64,000 nt of DNA from Microvirga alba (GCF_015694465.1 NZ_JADQDO010000009.1:1-64000), one strand, 5' to 3'. Positions 25,207-35,410 are shown, counted from the stretch's first letter. A program made the numbers and translations. Notes: generated by a model from the letters alone, not told the origin.

Positions 25207-26534
25207 GAGGCCGACTTCTTCAGATAGCCCGTCACGGAACGGCGCAGGGTGAGATAGCGCTCGGTGACGGAGGCGAGGTCATCTTTCAACACGGCCTCGA
25301 TCTCGCTCGGCCAGCGCTTCACGTCCTCGATGGTTTCGCCGATGGCGAGCGCCGAGCCGTAGATGCGGGCGAGTGCGGATTGGCTATCGGTGGAATAGAT
25401 CGTCTCGGCCACGAGGCGCGTCTTGGCACGCTCGATGGCTTCGAAATCCAAGGCCTCGTCGGAGATGTTCTTCAACACCTCATCCACCGCCACTTCGAGC
25501 GCCTCGAGAGAGACGCCCTCAGCGGGCACCGCATAGACGCAGAAGCGGGTTTCCTCCATGGCGGAGGACATGTACCAGGCGCCTGCATTGACGGCGAGGC
25601 CGCGCTCTAGAACGAGCTTGCGGTAGAGATACGACGTCGGACCGCCGCCGATCACCTCGGCAAGAAGTTCGAGCGCATAGCAATCCCGGTTCTTGGCGCT
25701 GCAACAGGACGGCACGAGATAAAGCCGCTGCAAGGTCGGCTGCTCGACCTTCGGATCGGCCACCGTGATGTGGCGCGCGGCAACCGGTTCCGGATCGCGT
25801 GGGCGGAAGCGCACGGGGCGCTCACCGCGCGCCTCGATGCGGCCGTAAGTGTCTTCTGCAAGACGGCGCACCTCATCGGGTGTCACGTCGCCGGCGACAA
25901 CCAGGATGGCGTTCTCCGGCGTGTAGAAACGGCGGTAATAATCAAGCGCGTGATCGCGGTTGAGCGTTTCGATCTCATGCATCCAACCGATAATCGGAAT
26001 GCCGTAAGGGTGATGCACGAACAGCGCCGCCGCCATGGCTTCGGAAAGTTGCGACGAGGGATCCGTCTCGACCCGCATGCGCCGCTCTTCCAGCACCACG
26101 TCCCGCTCGGGGCCGATCACGGATTCCTCGAGCAGCAGGTTCGTCATGCGGTCGGCCTCGAACGCCATCATGGTCTCGAGGTGCTCGCGCGCGACGCGCT
26201 GGAAATAGGCCGTGTAGTCGAAGGACGTGAACGCGTTCTCCTGGCCGCCGAGACCGGACACGACTTTCGAGAACTCGCCCGCCGGGTGCTTCTCGGTGCC
26301 CTTGAACATCAGGTGTTCAAGAAAGTGCGCGATGCCCGATTGCCCGATCGGATCATCCGCCGAGCCATTGCGATACCAGATCATATGCGTGACGACAGGC
26401 ACCCGGTGATCAGGGATCACCACCACGTCGAGACCGTTATCGAGGGTGAAGCTCGATACTTCTGGCCCACCACCTTCCGTCCGCCCCTGAGAGGCGGCGT
26501 CGGCGCGGAGGAAAGGCTTCGTGGCTGCGTCCAT
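25203..26534 (-). CDS. M16 family zinc metallopeptidase, catalytic subunit
   Basis: This 443-residue protein carries the inverted zinc motif HFLEH (His70, Glu73, His74) in SGIAHFLEHLMFKGT. About 75 residues later come the distal acidic residues in ERDVVLEERRMR, as in mitochondrial processing peptidase beta-like bacterial enzymes. No clear signal peptide is visible from ATG 26534. It lies downstream of a DUF3035-like gene, lspA and ileS on the same strand, an order seen in other alphaproteobacteria. Substrates may be periplasmic peptides or signal peptides, which is an inference. Confidence 0.93.
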   Translation of the reverse strand: MDAATKPFLRADAASQGRTEGGGPEVSSFTLDNGLDVVVIPDHRVPVVTHMIWYRNGSADDPIGQSGIAHFLEHLMFKGTEKHPAGEFSKVVSGLGGQENAFTSFDYTAYFQRVAREHLETMMAFEADRMTNLLLEESVIGPERDVVLEERRMRVETDPSSQLSEAMAAALFVHHPYGIPIIGWMHEIETLNRDHALDYYRRFYTPENAILVVAGDVTPDEVRRLAEDTYGRIEARGERPVRFRPRDPEPVAARHITVADPKVEQPTLQRLYLVPSCCSAKNRDCYALELLAEVIGGGPTSYLYRKLVLERGLAVNAGAWYMSSAMEETRFCVYAVPAEGVSLEALEVAVDEVLKNISDEALDFEAIERAKTRLVAETIYSTDSQSALARIYGSALAIGETIEDVKRWPSEIEAVLKDDLASVTERYLTLRRSVTGYLKKSAS

Positions 26535-26750
26535 GATGTTTTCAACCTTAGCGGAAACAAATCAACCCGTAGGATTCCAATACGGGAATAACTCAATCTT
26601 GTTCTCAAGCAAGCGGGGCAGCGCAACTTCCGGGTGCGACACGGTTTTCACAGGCCGATGCGAACAAGCTTGGGCTTTTCGGGGCCCAGAAAGCATTTCA
26701 GGCGAGACGGGGTGCCCCGTTCGCCTGAAATAAGAAAGATCGATGATGTC

Positions 26751-27389
26751 TTAGCGCTGTTGCTGCTGTCGGATGAAAGCATGCGGGCTGTCGGGATCGC
26801 CGACCGGCTGCGGATCAACCGAGGCCTTGAGCGGCGCGCCGCCCGCGGCCTTCAGAAGACCGCCCGGGGGATCGCTGAGATAGCGACGCTCGAGACCATC
26901 GCCGGCGAGTTTCACATCGTCGCTCGACTTGAACGAACGCAACTCGTCCGGGCTCATGATGCTCTTGTCAGCCTGACGGCCGACAGGGCCCGACGGGCCG
27001 CCATGCACATAGTTGTTCGGATTGCGCCCGGCGCGCATCTCTTCGATGGAGAGCGGCTTGCCGTTGCTGTTCTTGTAGAGCTCGGAGTTCGTATAGGGCG
27101 TCCTCGCCTCGGCGGCGGCCTTGCGGGCGGCGATCACGTCCGGATCCTTGGGCCAGTTGCCGTTGCGGGCTTCCGCGCCGCCGCCGGGGGCAGGCTGACG
27201 CAGTTCCATTTTCGGCGGGAGAACCAGCGGCGCACGCTCGTTATAGACGATCGGCGCCTTCTCCTTGGGGATGATGCCAATGCTGCCGAGCAGGCTCTTC
27301 ACGACCTCGCCCTCTTGCGCCATCGCGCCGGAGGAGGCGACGAGAAGCGCTAGAGCGCCCGCGCTACAGAAGACCTTCAATCCGTTCAT
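26751..27389 (-). CDS. Exported DUF3035-like protein (candidate outer-membrane assembly factor)
   Basis: A 212-residue protein with a clear signal peptide (MNGLKVFCSAGALALLVASS then GAMA|Q). The mature N-terminus contains RAPLVLPPKMELRQP, resembling the RAPLxxPP core of DUF3035 proteins. Some of those are described as BamF-like subunits of the beta-barrel assembly machine in alphaproteobacteria. The rest is Pro/Gly/Lys-rich and looks disordered, ending in QQQQR. Its place between lspA and the M16 pair supports the family call. No lipobox cysteine follows the signal. ATG 27389 has GGTGGG just upstream; GTG 27398 is an alternative. Confidence 0.7.
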   Translation of the reverse strand: MNGLKVFCSAGALALLVASSGAMAQEGEVVKSLLGSIGIIPKEKAPIVYNERAPLVLPPKMELRQPAPGGGAEARNGNWPKDPDVIAARKAAAEARTPYTNSELYKNSNGKPLSIEEMRAGRNPNNYVHGGPSGPVGRQADKSIMSPDELRSFKSSDDVKLAGDGLERRYLSDPPGGLLKAAGGAPLKASVDPQPVGDPDSPHAFIRQQQQR

Positions 27390-27482
27390 GGCACCCACCG
27401 TATGGTTCCCAAAATTCTTTCCGGAACGCCTGACGGCCCATTCGGGCGAACATAAGGCGGCGCGGACGTTCGGAGGTTTAGA

Positions 27483-28103
27483 CTACCGCGTCCGGCGCTT
27501 TTCCAACAGAAAGGAGTCATAAAGCAATCCGATCACCCCCGCAACGATGGCCGCATCCGCCACATTGAAGACGTACCAGGACCACGATCCGAAATAGATC
27601 TGGATGAAATCGAACACCGCGCCATAGGCGAGGCGGTCGATGACATTGCCGATGGCGCCGCCGACGATGAGCCCGAGAGAAATCGCCAGAACCCAGCCCG
27701 TCGTGCGCCGGATCCAGAAGATCAGGCCGACGGCCGCGACGATCGAGATGACAACGAGCATCCAGCGCCCAAACTCGGTGCTCTGCTGGAACAGACCGTA
27801 GGAAACGCCGCGATTCCAGACCACGATCAGGTTGATGAACGGCCCAAACGCAACCGGCTCGCGCACGGGCAGGTCATAGATGAACAGGCCATAGATCTTC
27901 GTCGCCTGATCGAGGATGAGGATGATCAGGGCAGCGGCGAAACCGAGATAGGCGGCGATGGGGAGGCCACTCTTCTTGGTGCGGCGCTTGCCCCCGCCTT
28001 TCGATGGCGAGGAGCTTTTCGTGGGGCGCGGTCGTTGCGGCGCTGCCTGTTCGGGCGGAACGGAGATCGGAGCGGACGGATCCGGATTTTCGGTCATGCT
28101 CAT
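27483..28103 (-). CDS. lspA: Lipoprotein signal peptidase (signal peptidase II)
   Basis: This aspartic peptidase of the inner membrane cleaves prolipoprotein signal peptides after lipid attachment. The 206-residue product has about 45 extra basic/Pro/Ser-rich cytoplasmic residues, then four membrane helices. Family motifs are [16 protein letters not shown], and the catalytic aspartates in GNVIDR and FNVADAA. Its ATG at 28103 overlaps the ileS stop (ATGA), and ileS-lspA is a classic pair. The long open frame upstream of this start lies inside ileS and is not used. Confidence 0.95.
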   Translation of the reverse strand: MSMTENPDPSAPISVPPEQAAPQRPRPTKSSSPSKGGGKRRTKKSGLPIAAYLGFAAALIILILDQATKIYGLFIYDLPVREPVAFGPFINLIVVWNRGVSYGLFQQSTEFGRWMLVVISIVAAVGLIFWIRRTTGWVLAISLGLIVGGAIGNVIDRLAYGAVFDFIQIYFGSWSWYVFNVADAAIVAGVIGLLYDSFLLEKRRTR

Positions 28104-31048
28104 TCCGCAGCCGTCCTCAGCCGGTCCCATTCCCGCAACGCCGCCGCATCGCGCGGGGTCACGTCCGGATAATCGGTGTCGGAGCCGACATCGGGGGAGA
28201 CCTTCCACGACCGGGCGCATTTCCGGCCCTCGGCGAGCGCGGGCACAACCGAAACACCCTTCACGTCATCGAGACGGAAGGCGTCAGCCGGTCCCTCACC
28301 CGTAACGATCTTGATGCCGGAGGTGATGCAGATCTCAGCCATATCGAGGCCCTGCACCGCCTGCAGAAGATCAGCGTCGGCGATATGGACGACGGGCGCG
28401 GCCTCGAGGCTCGCGCCGATGCGCTTCTGCGCGCGCTCGATTTCGAGCGCGCCGGTGACGACGCGGCGGACGCGGCGGATCTTGGCCCAGCGTTCTGCCA
28501 AAGCCTCGTTGCGCCACTCGGTCGGCACCTGCGGGAAGGTTTCGAGATGCACGGACTCGGCGTTGGGATAACGCGCGAGCCACGCCTCCTCCGCCGAGAA
28601 AGCGAGGATCGGCGCGATCCAGGTGGCAACACAGCGGAAGGTCTGGTCGATGACCGTGAGCGCGCTCTTGCGGATCTTGCTCGACAACGGATCGCAATAG
28701 AGCGCGTCCTTGCGAACGTCGAAATAGAACGCCGACAGATCCGTCGTCATGAACGAGTTCAAAAGCGCGATCACGCGCTTGTAGTCGAAGGTTCCGTAAG
28801 CCTCACGGATCTCGCCGTCGAGTTCGTTGAGGCGATGGAATACGAAGCGCTCCAGCTCGGGCATCTCCGAAAAAGCGACTTTGTCGGCCTCGTGGAAATG
28901 CGCGAGAGAACCAAGCATCCAGCGGATCGTGTTGCGCAGCTTGCGGTAGGTCTCTGCCGTCGTTTTGATGATTTCCGGGCCGATCCGTTGATCGTCCCAA
29001 TAATCGACGGAAGCAGTCCAAAGCCGCAGAATGTCGGCGCCGGACGTGCGGATGATATCTTGCGGCGCGACGGTATTGCCCAACGACTTCGACATCTTGC
29101 GACCATTCTCGTCGAGCGTGAAGCCGTGCGTGACCACGATGTCGTAAGGCGCGCGGCCGCGTGTGCCGCAACTTTCGAGGAGCGATGAGTGGAACCAGCC
29201 ACGATGCTGATCCGATCCCTCGAGATACATGACCTGATCCGGGCCGCCATCGACCTTGCGCTTCACCTGCAAGTCGAGGCGCTTCTCCAATGCGAATGCG
29301 TGCGTGCAGCCGGAATCGAACCACACGTCGAGAATGTCGCCGACCTTATCGAAGTCAGCCACGTCATAACCGCCGGCCCTCAGGAAGCGCGCACCGTCAT
29401 CCACATACCACGCATCCGCGCCTTCCTTCTCGAAGGCATCGGCGATGGCCTTGTTGACGCGCTCGTCCTTGAGGATCTCGTTGGTGCCCTTCTTCACGAA
29501 GACCGCAATCGGCACGCCCCAGGCGCGCTGGCGCGACACCACCCAATCGGGCCGGTTCTCGATCATGCCGGTGATGCGGTTCTCGCCTGAAGCGGGCACC
29601 CATTCCACGGTCTTGATCGCATGAAGCGCGCGCTGGCGGAGCGTGTCGCCCTTGTCGTCGAGCGCCTTGTCCATGGCGATGAACCATTGCGGCGTGTTGC
29701 GGAAGATCAGCGGACCCTTCGAGCGCCAGGAATGGGGATATTGGTGCTTGAGACGCCCGCGCGCGATCAGCGCGCCGACTTCCATGAGCTTCTTGAGCAC
29801 GGCCTCGTTCGCGCCCGCATCCTTGCCCTTGTCGTCATAAACGCGCTCGCCCGCGAAGAACGGCACATCGGGGAAGTAGGACGAGTCCGGCGCAACCGTA
29901 TGCGGCACCTGCGGCGTGCCGCAGGCCTCGAACACCGCCTTGTGCTTGACGAACGTGTTGTAGTCGTCCGCGCCGTGGCCGGGCGCGGTGTGCACGAAGC
30001 CCGTGCCCGCATCGTCGGTGACGTAATCGGCGGGCAGCATCGGAACCTGGAAATCCCAATAGCCGTTGGCGCCGTCAAGGCCCCGGAACGGATGCGCGCA
30101 GCGCTCGATCATCACCGGCAGCACATCCTTGACGCGCTCGTATCCGGTAACGCGGGCAGCCGCGAACACGTCCGCCGCGAGCTTGTCGGCGAGCACGAAA
30201 CGCTCGCCGACCTTGGCCCAATTGTCGGCAGCCGCCTCCGTGACCTTGTAGAGGCCGTAGGCGATGTCCGAACCGAACGCGATGGCGCGGTTCGCCGGGA
30301 TCGTCCAGGGAGTCGTCGTCCAGATGACGACGGAGGCCCCTTCGAGATCGCCGTCGAGGGTGTTGGTGATGGCGAATTTCACCCAGATCGTGGTCGAGGT
30401 TTTCTCGTGATACTCGACCTCGGCCTCGGCAAGCGCGGTCTTCTCCACCGACGACCACATCACCGGCTTCGAGCCGCGATAGAGCTGGTCGGATGTCGCG
30501 AAGCTCATGATCTCGCGCGCGATCTGCGCTTCGGCATCATAGGACATCGTGGCGTAGGGGTGAGACCAGTCGCCCTCGACGCCGAGGCGCTTGAACTCCT
30601 CGCGCTGCACGTCGATCCACTTCTCGGCGAAGGCGCGGCACTCGCGGCGGAACTCGACGACGGGCACGTCGTCCTTGTTCTTGCCCTTGGCGCGATACTC
30701 CTCCTCGATTTTCCACTCGATCGGCAGGCCGTGGCAATCCCAGCCGGGCACGTAGTTGGAATCGAAGCCAAGCATACCTTGAGAGCGGACGACCATGTCC
30801 TTCAGGATCTTGTTGAGCGAGTGGCCGATATGGATGTTGCCGTTGGCATAGGGAGGCCCATCGTGCAGCACGAAGCGCGGCCGGCCTTTCTGGACCTCGC
30901 GCAGGCGCTCGTAGAGCTTGTTCTCATGCCAGCGTTTGAGCAGCTCTGGCTCGCGCTGAGGCAGGCCCGCGCGCATCGGGAACTCGGTCTGCGGCAGAAA
31001 CAGCGTTTCGGAATAATCGCGCGCGGGGGCGTCTGTCTTATCGGTCAT
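28100..31048 (-). CDS. ileS: Isoleucyl-tRNA synthetase
   Basis: Charges tRNA-Ile. The 982-residue class Ia synthetase has HIGH at residues 73-76 ([14 protein letters not shown]), KMSKS at 651-655, the editing (CP1) domain containing [10 protein letters not shown], and an anticodon-binding C-terminal region. The frame extends to 31126 without family homology, so ATG 31048 ([19 protein letters not shown]) is used. Translationally coupled to lspA downstream. The C-terminal zinc-finger Cys set of E. coli IleS is not evident, as in shorter alphaproteobacterial forms. Confidence 0.97.
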   Translation of the reverse strand: MTDKTDAPARDYSETLFLPQTEFPMRAGLPQREPELLKRWHENKLYERLREVQKGRPRFVLHDGPPYANGNIHIGHSLNKILKDMVVRSQGMLGFDSNYVPGWDCHGLPIEWKIEEEYRAKGKNKDDVPVVEFRRECRAFAEKWIDVQREEFKRLGVEGDWSHPYATMSYDAEAQIAREIMSFATSDQLYRGSKPVMWSSVEKTALAEAEVEYHEKTSTTIWVKFAITNTLDGDLEGASVVIWTTTPWTIPANRAIAFGSDIAYGLYKVTEAAADNWAKVGERFVLADKLAADVFAAARVTGYERVKDVLPVMIERCAHPFRGLDGANGYWDFQVPMLPADYVTDDAGTGFVHTAPGHGADDYNTFVKHKAVFEACGTPQVPHTVAPDSSYFPDVPFFAGERVYDDKGKDAGANEAVLKKLMEVGALIARGRLKHQYPHSWRSKGPLIFRNTPQWFIAMDKALDDKGDTLRQRALHAIKTVEWVPASGENRITGMIENRPDWVVSRQRAWGVPIAVFVKKGTNEILKDERVNKAIADAFEKEGADAWYVDDGARFLRAGGYDVADFDKVGDILDVWFDSGCTHAFALEKRLDLQVKRKVDGGPDQVMYLEGSDQHRGWFHSSLLESCGTRGRAPYDIVVTHGFTLDENGRKMSKSLGNTVAPQDIIRTSGADILRLWTASVDYWDDQRIGPEIIKTTAETYRKLRNTIRWMLGSLAHFHEADKVAFSEMPELERFVFHRLNELDGEIREAYGTFDYKRVIALLNSFMTTDLSAFYFDVRKDALYCDPLSSKIRKSALTVIDQTFRCVATWIAPILAFSAEEAWLARYPNAESVHLETFPQVPTEWRNEALAERWAKIRRVRRVVTGALEIERAQKRIGASLEAAPVVHIADADLLQAVQGLDMAEICITSGIKIVTGEGPADAFRLDDVKGVSVVPALAEGRKCARSWKVSPDVGSDTDYPDVTPRDAAALREWDRLRTAAE

Positions 31049-31445
31049 GACGGTCAATCGGTCTTGATGAAGATGGCCCGCGTGACCGGGCGCATCAGGC
31101 ATTCGTGAAGGGGCGAAACGGCTCAAATCCCGGACCTTCGCGCATTACGCGAGGGCCGGGCCTATAATTCGCGAGGCGCGGATGAGAATTGCGCGGGAAG
31201 CCTGAAAAACCATGGACATGGCAAGCCTTTTAGCAGCGCCGCGCGGGATAATAAAGCGTAGCGATTCTGGTGACAGGCACCTATTTAAGGATAGAACAAA
31301 CCCGCCCGGGCCGTGTCGTCCGGGACGGGAACGCGAGCGCATCCCGAGAGAAACGGAATACGCTCTAGAAACGCTTATTTTGCCGCATTTGTCTCGCGCA
31401 GAACCGGATCCCACTTCTGCGGGAAATGCTCTAAAGGATCGACCC
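31049..31445. repeat. Divergent intergenic region with a CTAGA...GCTCTA palindromic repeat
   Basis: The spacer between ileS and msrB holds no gene. Near the msrB end (31361-31435) lies a repeat of the Hyphomicrobiales GCATTTnnnCCGGnnnCCACTT type. It begins CTCTAGAAACGC and ends GGGAAATGCTCTA. The AAGGA that serves as the msrB Shine-Dalgarno sequence directly abuts its end. A GCGCATTACGCG palindrome lies near 31140. Confidence 0.6.
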
Positions 31446-31949
31446 ATGGCTCATACGACCATTCCGGCAGGACAGCGCTCCAAGGCGGGCTTTGATCTGA
31501 CCCCGCCAAGCCAGGAGCAATTCGCAACGCTCGCGGCGGACCTGGACGATGAAGAGCGCCGGGTTATGCTCGACCACGGCACGGAGCGCCCCTTCTGCGG
31601 CGTGTTCAACGCGGCGAAGAACGCCGGCACCTATGTCTGCCGCCTCTGCGGCCTGCCCTTCTTCCGTTCCGGCGCGAAGTTCGAATCCGGCACCGGCTGG
31701 CCGAGCTTCTTCGATCCCATCGACCGCGAGCACATCGCCTTCATCCGCGACACGAGCTACGGCATGGTGCGCACGGAAATCCGCTGCGCCCGCTGCGAGG
31801 GCCATCTCGGCCATGTGTTTGACGACGGCCCGCCGCCCACGGGCGAGCGCTATTGCATGAACTCGGCCTCGATGCGGTTCATTGCCGAGGGCGAGCCCCT
31901 GCCCGACCTCCTCGACCGGGGCGCGCCCGAAGGCAAACCGCTTGCCTGA
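31446..31949 (+). CDS. msrB: Peptide-methionine (R)-S-oxide reductase
   Basis: Reduces the R epimer of methionine sulfoxide in proteins. The 167-residue protein has the structural zinc pairs Cys65/Cys68 (CRLC) and Cys114/Cys117 (CARC), GTGWPSFF, GHLGHVF, and catalytic Cys137 in RYCMNSASMRF. Cys51 (RPFCGVF) is a possible resolving residue. ATG at 31446 follows AAGGA at the end of a palindromic repeat. No msrA is adjacent. Confidence 0.97.
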   Translation: MAHTTIPAGQRSKAGFDLTPPSQEQFATLAADLDDEERRVMLDHGTERPFCGVFNAAKNAGTYVCRLCGLPFFRSGAKFESGTGWPSFFDPIDREHIAFIRDTSYGMVRTEIRCARCEGHLGHVFDDGPPPTGERYCMNSASMRFIAEGEPLPDLLDRGAPEGKPLA

Positions 31950-32003
31950 CGAGCGCCCCAGCCCCATTTGCCCGGGGGAGATCCTTCGGCAGAGCGGGCC
32001 TTC

Positions 32004-33167
32004 ATGGAGACGAGCGTAGCCACGGCGGACAGGCCCGACGCGACCGGATTCTATGACCGGTTGCCCGTCTTTGGCATGTTTTCGCAACTGACCGATCCGG
32101 ACATCTACACGCCCCTGCCGGACGATTGGATCCTGGGCCTCGCCGATATCGTGCGCTCGACCACCGCGATCGAGACCGGACGCTACAAGGAGGTCAACAC
32201 CGCCGCCGCCGCCGTCATCGCGGCCATCGCCAATGGCTTGGGCGGCAACGACTTTCCCTTCGTTTTCGGCGGCGACGGGGCAAGCTTCGCCCTGCCTCCG
32301 TCCCACACCGATCTCGCACGGGAAGCGCTATCAGCCGTCGCGGCCTGGGTTCGGGACTCGTTTTCGCTTGAATTGCGCGTCGCGCTCGTTCCCGTCGCAG
32401 AGGTGCGCGAGCAGGGCCATGATGTGCGCATCGCCCGGTTCGCCGCCTCGGTGGATGTAACCTATGCCATGTTTTCAGGCGGCGGCATGGCCTATGCGGA
32501 ACGGCGGATAAAGGAAGGGGCCTATGCGGTTCCGCCCGCCGCGCCCGGGACGCTGCCGGACCTAACCGGCCTGTCCTGCCGTTTCGACGAAATTCGGGCG
32601 GAACGTGGCGTCATCCTCTCACTGATCGTCGTTCCCGGTCGGACGGCGGAGACGAGCGCCTTCAACGATCTCGTCCGCGACATCCTGTCCCTCTCGGAGA
32701 ACCGGACAGAGGCCGGGCGGCCGATGCCCGAAGGCGGGCCCGGCATGAGCGGGCCCTTCAACCGCTTCGCCATGGAAGCGAAAGGCATGACGGGGCCGCG
32801 CCCGCTCGTCTATGCCGCGCTCGCGGTGCGGCGTCTGCTGTCGTTCCTGATCCTCAAGCTCGGCATGCCGATCGGCGGGTTCGATCCGGCGCGCTATCGC
32901 CGCCAGCTGGTCGAGAACACGGATTTCCGCAAATTCGACGACGGCCTGCGCATGACGCTCGATTGCACGCCCGCCCTTGCCGACCGTCTGGAGGACCTGC
33001 TCTCGGAAGCACAGCGGCAAGGCATCGCGCGCTTTGGGCTGCACCGGCAGGCTTCGGCTTTAATGACCTGCTTCGTGCCCTCCGCCACCCGCAGCGACCA
33101 CATCCATTTCGTCGATGGCGCGATGGGCGGCTACGCGGCTGCGGCGCGGAAGTTGAAGGCGGCGTGA
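32004..33167 (+). CDS. DUF3095 protein (nucleotidyl-cyclase-like)
   Basis: The 387-residue protein matches the uncharacterised DUF3095 family. Its N-terminal half resembles class III adenylate cyclases. LADIVRSTTAIETGRYKEVN places Asp where cyclases bind metal, FVFGGDGASFALP resembles the second metal/hairpin region, and MFSGGGMAYAERRIKEG follows. The C-terminal part ends with HIHFVDGAMGGYAAAA. Cyclase activity is not established for the family. I use ATG 32004; a non-ATG start at 31968 would be in frame. It may share transcription with msrB, 54 bases upstream. Confidence 0.85.
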   Translation: METSVATADRPDATGFYDRLPVFGMFSQLTDPDIYTPLPDDWILGLADIVRSTTAIETGRYKEVNTAAAAVIAAIANGLGGNDFPFVFGGDGASFALPPSHTDLAREALSAVAAWVRDSFSLELRVALVPVAEVREQGHDVRIARFAASVDVTYAMFSGGGMAYAERRIKEGAYAVPPAAPGTLPDLTGLSCRFDEIRAERGVILSLIVVPGRTAETSAFNDLVRDILSLSENRTEAGRPMPEGGPGMSGPFNRFAMEAKGMTGPRPLVYAALAVRRLLSFLILKLGMPIGGFDPARYRRQLVENTDFRKFDDGLRMTLDCTPALADRLEDLLSEAQRQGIARFGLHRQASALMTCFVPSATRSDHIHFVDGAMGGYAAAARKLKAA

Positions 33168-33219
33168 GGGTGGCAACGCGCAGAGCCCCCTCTCCCTCGG
33201 GGAGAGGTGAAGAATGGCG

Positions 33220-34194
33220 TCACACACCGATCATCGACGCGGTCCTGTCCTCGGCGAGCAGGCGCTTCGCCTCCGCCGAATCCCGGTCCATCTGCGCGAT
33301 CAGCGCCTCGACGCTGTCGAATTTTTCCTCGCCGCGAATCCAGCCGACGAATTCCACCTCGAGGGTCCGGCCGTAGAGGTCGCCGGAGAAATCGAACAGG
33401 AATGTCTCGAACAGCGGCGCGCCATTGTCGAAGGTCGGGCGGCGGCCGAAGCTCGCGACGCCGTCGACGAGGCGACCGCCCACATTCGCGCGGACCGCAT
33501 AGATGCCGTGGCGCAGGCGGCAATCGTCGGAAAGACGCATATTCGCGGTGGGATAGCCAAGGTCGCGCCCGCGCTTGTCGCCATGGCGCACTTCTGCGCG
33601 CACGAACCAGCGATAGCCGAGAAGCCGGTTGGCCTCGACGATGTCACCCGCTTCGAGCGCGACCCGGATGGCGCTGGACGAAATCGGCTCTTCGTCCTCC
33701 GTCACCGCGGGCGCGATCAGGCATTCGAGACCGCGCGCCTTGCACAATTCCAGCATCCGCGCCGGATTGCCCTCGCGGCCGCGGCCGAAATGAAAATCAT
33801 GGCCGACCACGACGCCCGCGATCTTGAATTCGTTCGCCAGGAGATCGACGAATTGCTCTGCGGTCAGGGTGGCGACTGTCTGATCGAAGCGCCACAGGAA
33901 AACGCCTGCGAGACCCAGACGCGAGAGGATCGCGAGCTTCACCGGCTCCGGCGTGATGCGGAACAAGGGGCGATCCGGTTGGAAGAAGGAGCGCGGATGC
34001 GGCTCGAAGGTCACGACCACGCCGCGATTTTCCGCCACCACGGCCATGTCGATCAGGTAGCGATGACCGCGATGCACCCCATCGAAATTGCCGATGGCCG
34101 CGATGGCCCCTTTCATACTCTCCGGCACGGGATCGCCCTCGCGGCAGACCACGAAGGGGGGAGGTTCAGGGAGCGTTTCTGTTTCGGCGGACAT
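33220..34194 (-). CDS. ribF: Bifunctional riboflavin kinase / FAD synthetase
   Basis: Makes FMN and then FAD from riboflavin. The 324-residue protein has the nucleotidyltransferase P-loop-like IGNFDGVHRGH near residue 35 and VVGHDFHFGRGREGN. The C-terminal kinase domain is marked by GRDLGYPTANM and FLFDFSGDLYGRTLEVEF. It lies just downstream of TIGR01459 HAD on the same strand, with 280 bases between. It converges with the DUF3095 gene, with a short CTCTCCCTCGGGGAGAG palindrome between them. Confidence 0.96.
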   Translation of the reverse strand: MSAETETLPEPPPFVVCREGDPVPESMKGAIAAIGNFDGVHRGHRYLIDMAVVAENRGVVVTFEPHPRSFFQPDRPLFRITPEPVKLAILSRLGLAGVFLWRFDQTVATLTAEQFVDLLANEFKIAGVVVGHDFHFGRGREGNPARMLELCKARGLECLIAPAVTEDEEPISSSAIRVALEAGDIVEANRLLGYRWFVRAEVRHGDKRGRDLGYPTANMRLSDDCRLRHGIYAVRANVGGRLVDGVASFGRRPTFDNGAPLFETFLFDFSGDLYGRTLEVEFVGWIRGEEKFDSVEALIAQMDRDSAEAKRLLAEDRTASMIGV

Positions 34195-34474
34195 CGGGAT
34201 CAGGACGGGCTTTCAATGGCCGCGACCCTGTCGAAATCCGGCCCCAGGGTCAAGGGATGAAGCAAATGCGTCTTCCTTCCCTGTCATGGATGGACGGTCC
34301 CGCGGGTTCGGCGTTCATCCGTGACCGCGCGGCCGGTAATGAGACAGAGGTAGAGCGCCGCACCCCGCTTGTCATGGCCGGGCATGGTGTCGGCCATCTC
34401 GATGAAACCAAGCCAGCCGCATCGGGATCACCAGCACGAGGCCGGTGACGACAAAAAGAGGTGGCAGAAGGGCT
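34195..34474. repeat. Intergenic region with ATCACCGGCACAAGGCCGGTG-type repeat
   Basis: No gene is visible. At about 34366-34455 lies a copy of a repeat whose right arm reads GGGATCACCAGCACGAGGCC then GGTGACGACA. Related copies are near 41885-42015 and 44858-44954. Internal arms such as GGCCGGGCATGGTGTCGGCC form short hairpins. Confidence 0.55.
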
Positions 34475-35356
34475 TTAGGCCGCCCAGGACAACACGCCCG
34501 TGATCGCCTGCGGCTTGACCGGTTGGAGGTCGACCCAATCCTGCACGTGCTCAGAGACGAGCGGGCCGTGATGGGCCTTCAGCTCCTCGGCGTGGATGCC
34601 GCGTGCGATCAGGAGCGAGTCGATGCCGAAGCCTGCCGCGCCCGCAATGTCGGTTCGGATCGCATCGCCGATGGCGAGCACCCGCTCCTTGGCGATGGGG
34701 CGTCCGTTGAGGGCCGCCGCGACCGCGATCGCCCGGTCATAGATCGGTGCATGGGGCTTTCCCGCATAATAGACGTCGCCGCCCATCTCTTCGTAAGCGA
34801 CTCCGAGCGCTCCGGCGCAAGGCACGATGGTGTTGCCCCGTTCCACGATGAGATCGGGATTGGCGCAGACCATCCAGAGCTCGCGCTTGAGCATCGCCTC
34901 GAGCCGGGGGCGGTAATCCTCGACCGTCTCCAGCTCGTCATTCTCGAAGCCGGAGCACACCACGTATTCCGCCTCCGCGATGGAGCCGAAGCGGATATTG
35001 AGACCGTCATAAATCGGCATGTCGCGGGCAGGGCCGATGTGATGCACGACCTTGTCGACGCGCTCCTCGATGGCAAGGCGAGTCAGATCACCAGAGGTAA
35101 CGATGGCGTCGTAAGCGGTGCGAGGAACCCCGAAACCGTCGAGCTGTGTCCCGACGGACGCCCCGGGGCGGGGCGCGTTGGAGACCAGGACGACCCGGCC
35201 TCCACGCTCGCGAAAGCGCGTCAGGGCCTCGCTTGCGGTCTCATAAGCCTTGATGCCGTTGTGCAGCACGCCCCACACGTCGCACAGGACGAGGTCGTAG
35301 CGGTCGGCCAAGGGTTGCAGGCCGTCGACGAGGGCGGGGCGAAGAGAGGCGGTCAT
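34475..35356 (-). CDS. HAD superfamily class IIA phosphatase (TIGR01459 type)
   Basis: The 293-residue protein is NagD-like. Motif I is LCDVWGVLHNG with nucleophile Asp26; the usual second Asp is replaced by Trp, which is characteristic of this alphaproteobacterial subfamily. Motif II is VLVSNAPRP, and KPHAPIYDRA with AIGDAIRTDIAGA supply Lys and the metal Asp residues. Substrate is unknown; relatives act on small sugar or nucleotide phosphates. It starts at ATG 35356. Confidence 0.9.
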   Translation of the reverse strand: MTASLRPALVDGLQPLADRYDLVLCDVWGVLHNGIKAYETASEALTRFRERGGRVVLVSNAPRPGASVGTQLDGFGVPRTAYDAIVTSGDLTRLAIEERVDKVVHHIGPARDMPIYDGLNIRFGSIAEAEYVVCSGFENDELETVEDYRPRLEAMLKRELWMVCANPDLIVERGNTIVPCAGALGVAYEEMGGDVYYAGKPHAPIYDRAIAVAAALNGRPIAKERVLAIGDAIRTDIAGAAGFGIDSLLIARGIHAEELKAHHGPLVSEHVQDWVDLQPVKPQAITGVLSWAA

Positions 35357-35367
35357 GAGATCTCGCG

Positions 35368-35405
35368 GGCTAGAGTTCGTTCATGTTTCAAGGAGACATG
35401 AACAA
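35368..35405. repeat. Single palindrome of the GTTCATGTTTCA repeat family
   Basis: GTTCATGT and ACATGAAC form perfect 8-base arms around a 9-base loop, preceded by CTAGA. This is a one-palindrome relative of the composite elements at 23750 and 56498, wedged in the short spacer between two minus-strand genes. Confidence 0.65.
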
Positions 35406-35410
35406 AGAAG

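Noticed and set aside
31678..31700. GTTCGAATCC, resembling a tRNA T-loop
   Set aside because: It lies inside the conserved KFESGTGWP codons of msrB, with no acceptor or anticodon stem around it.
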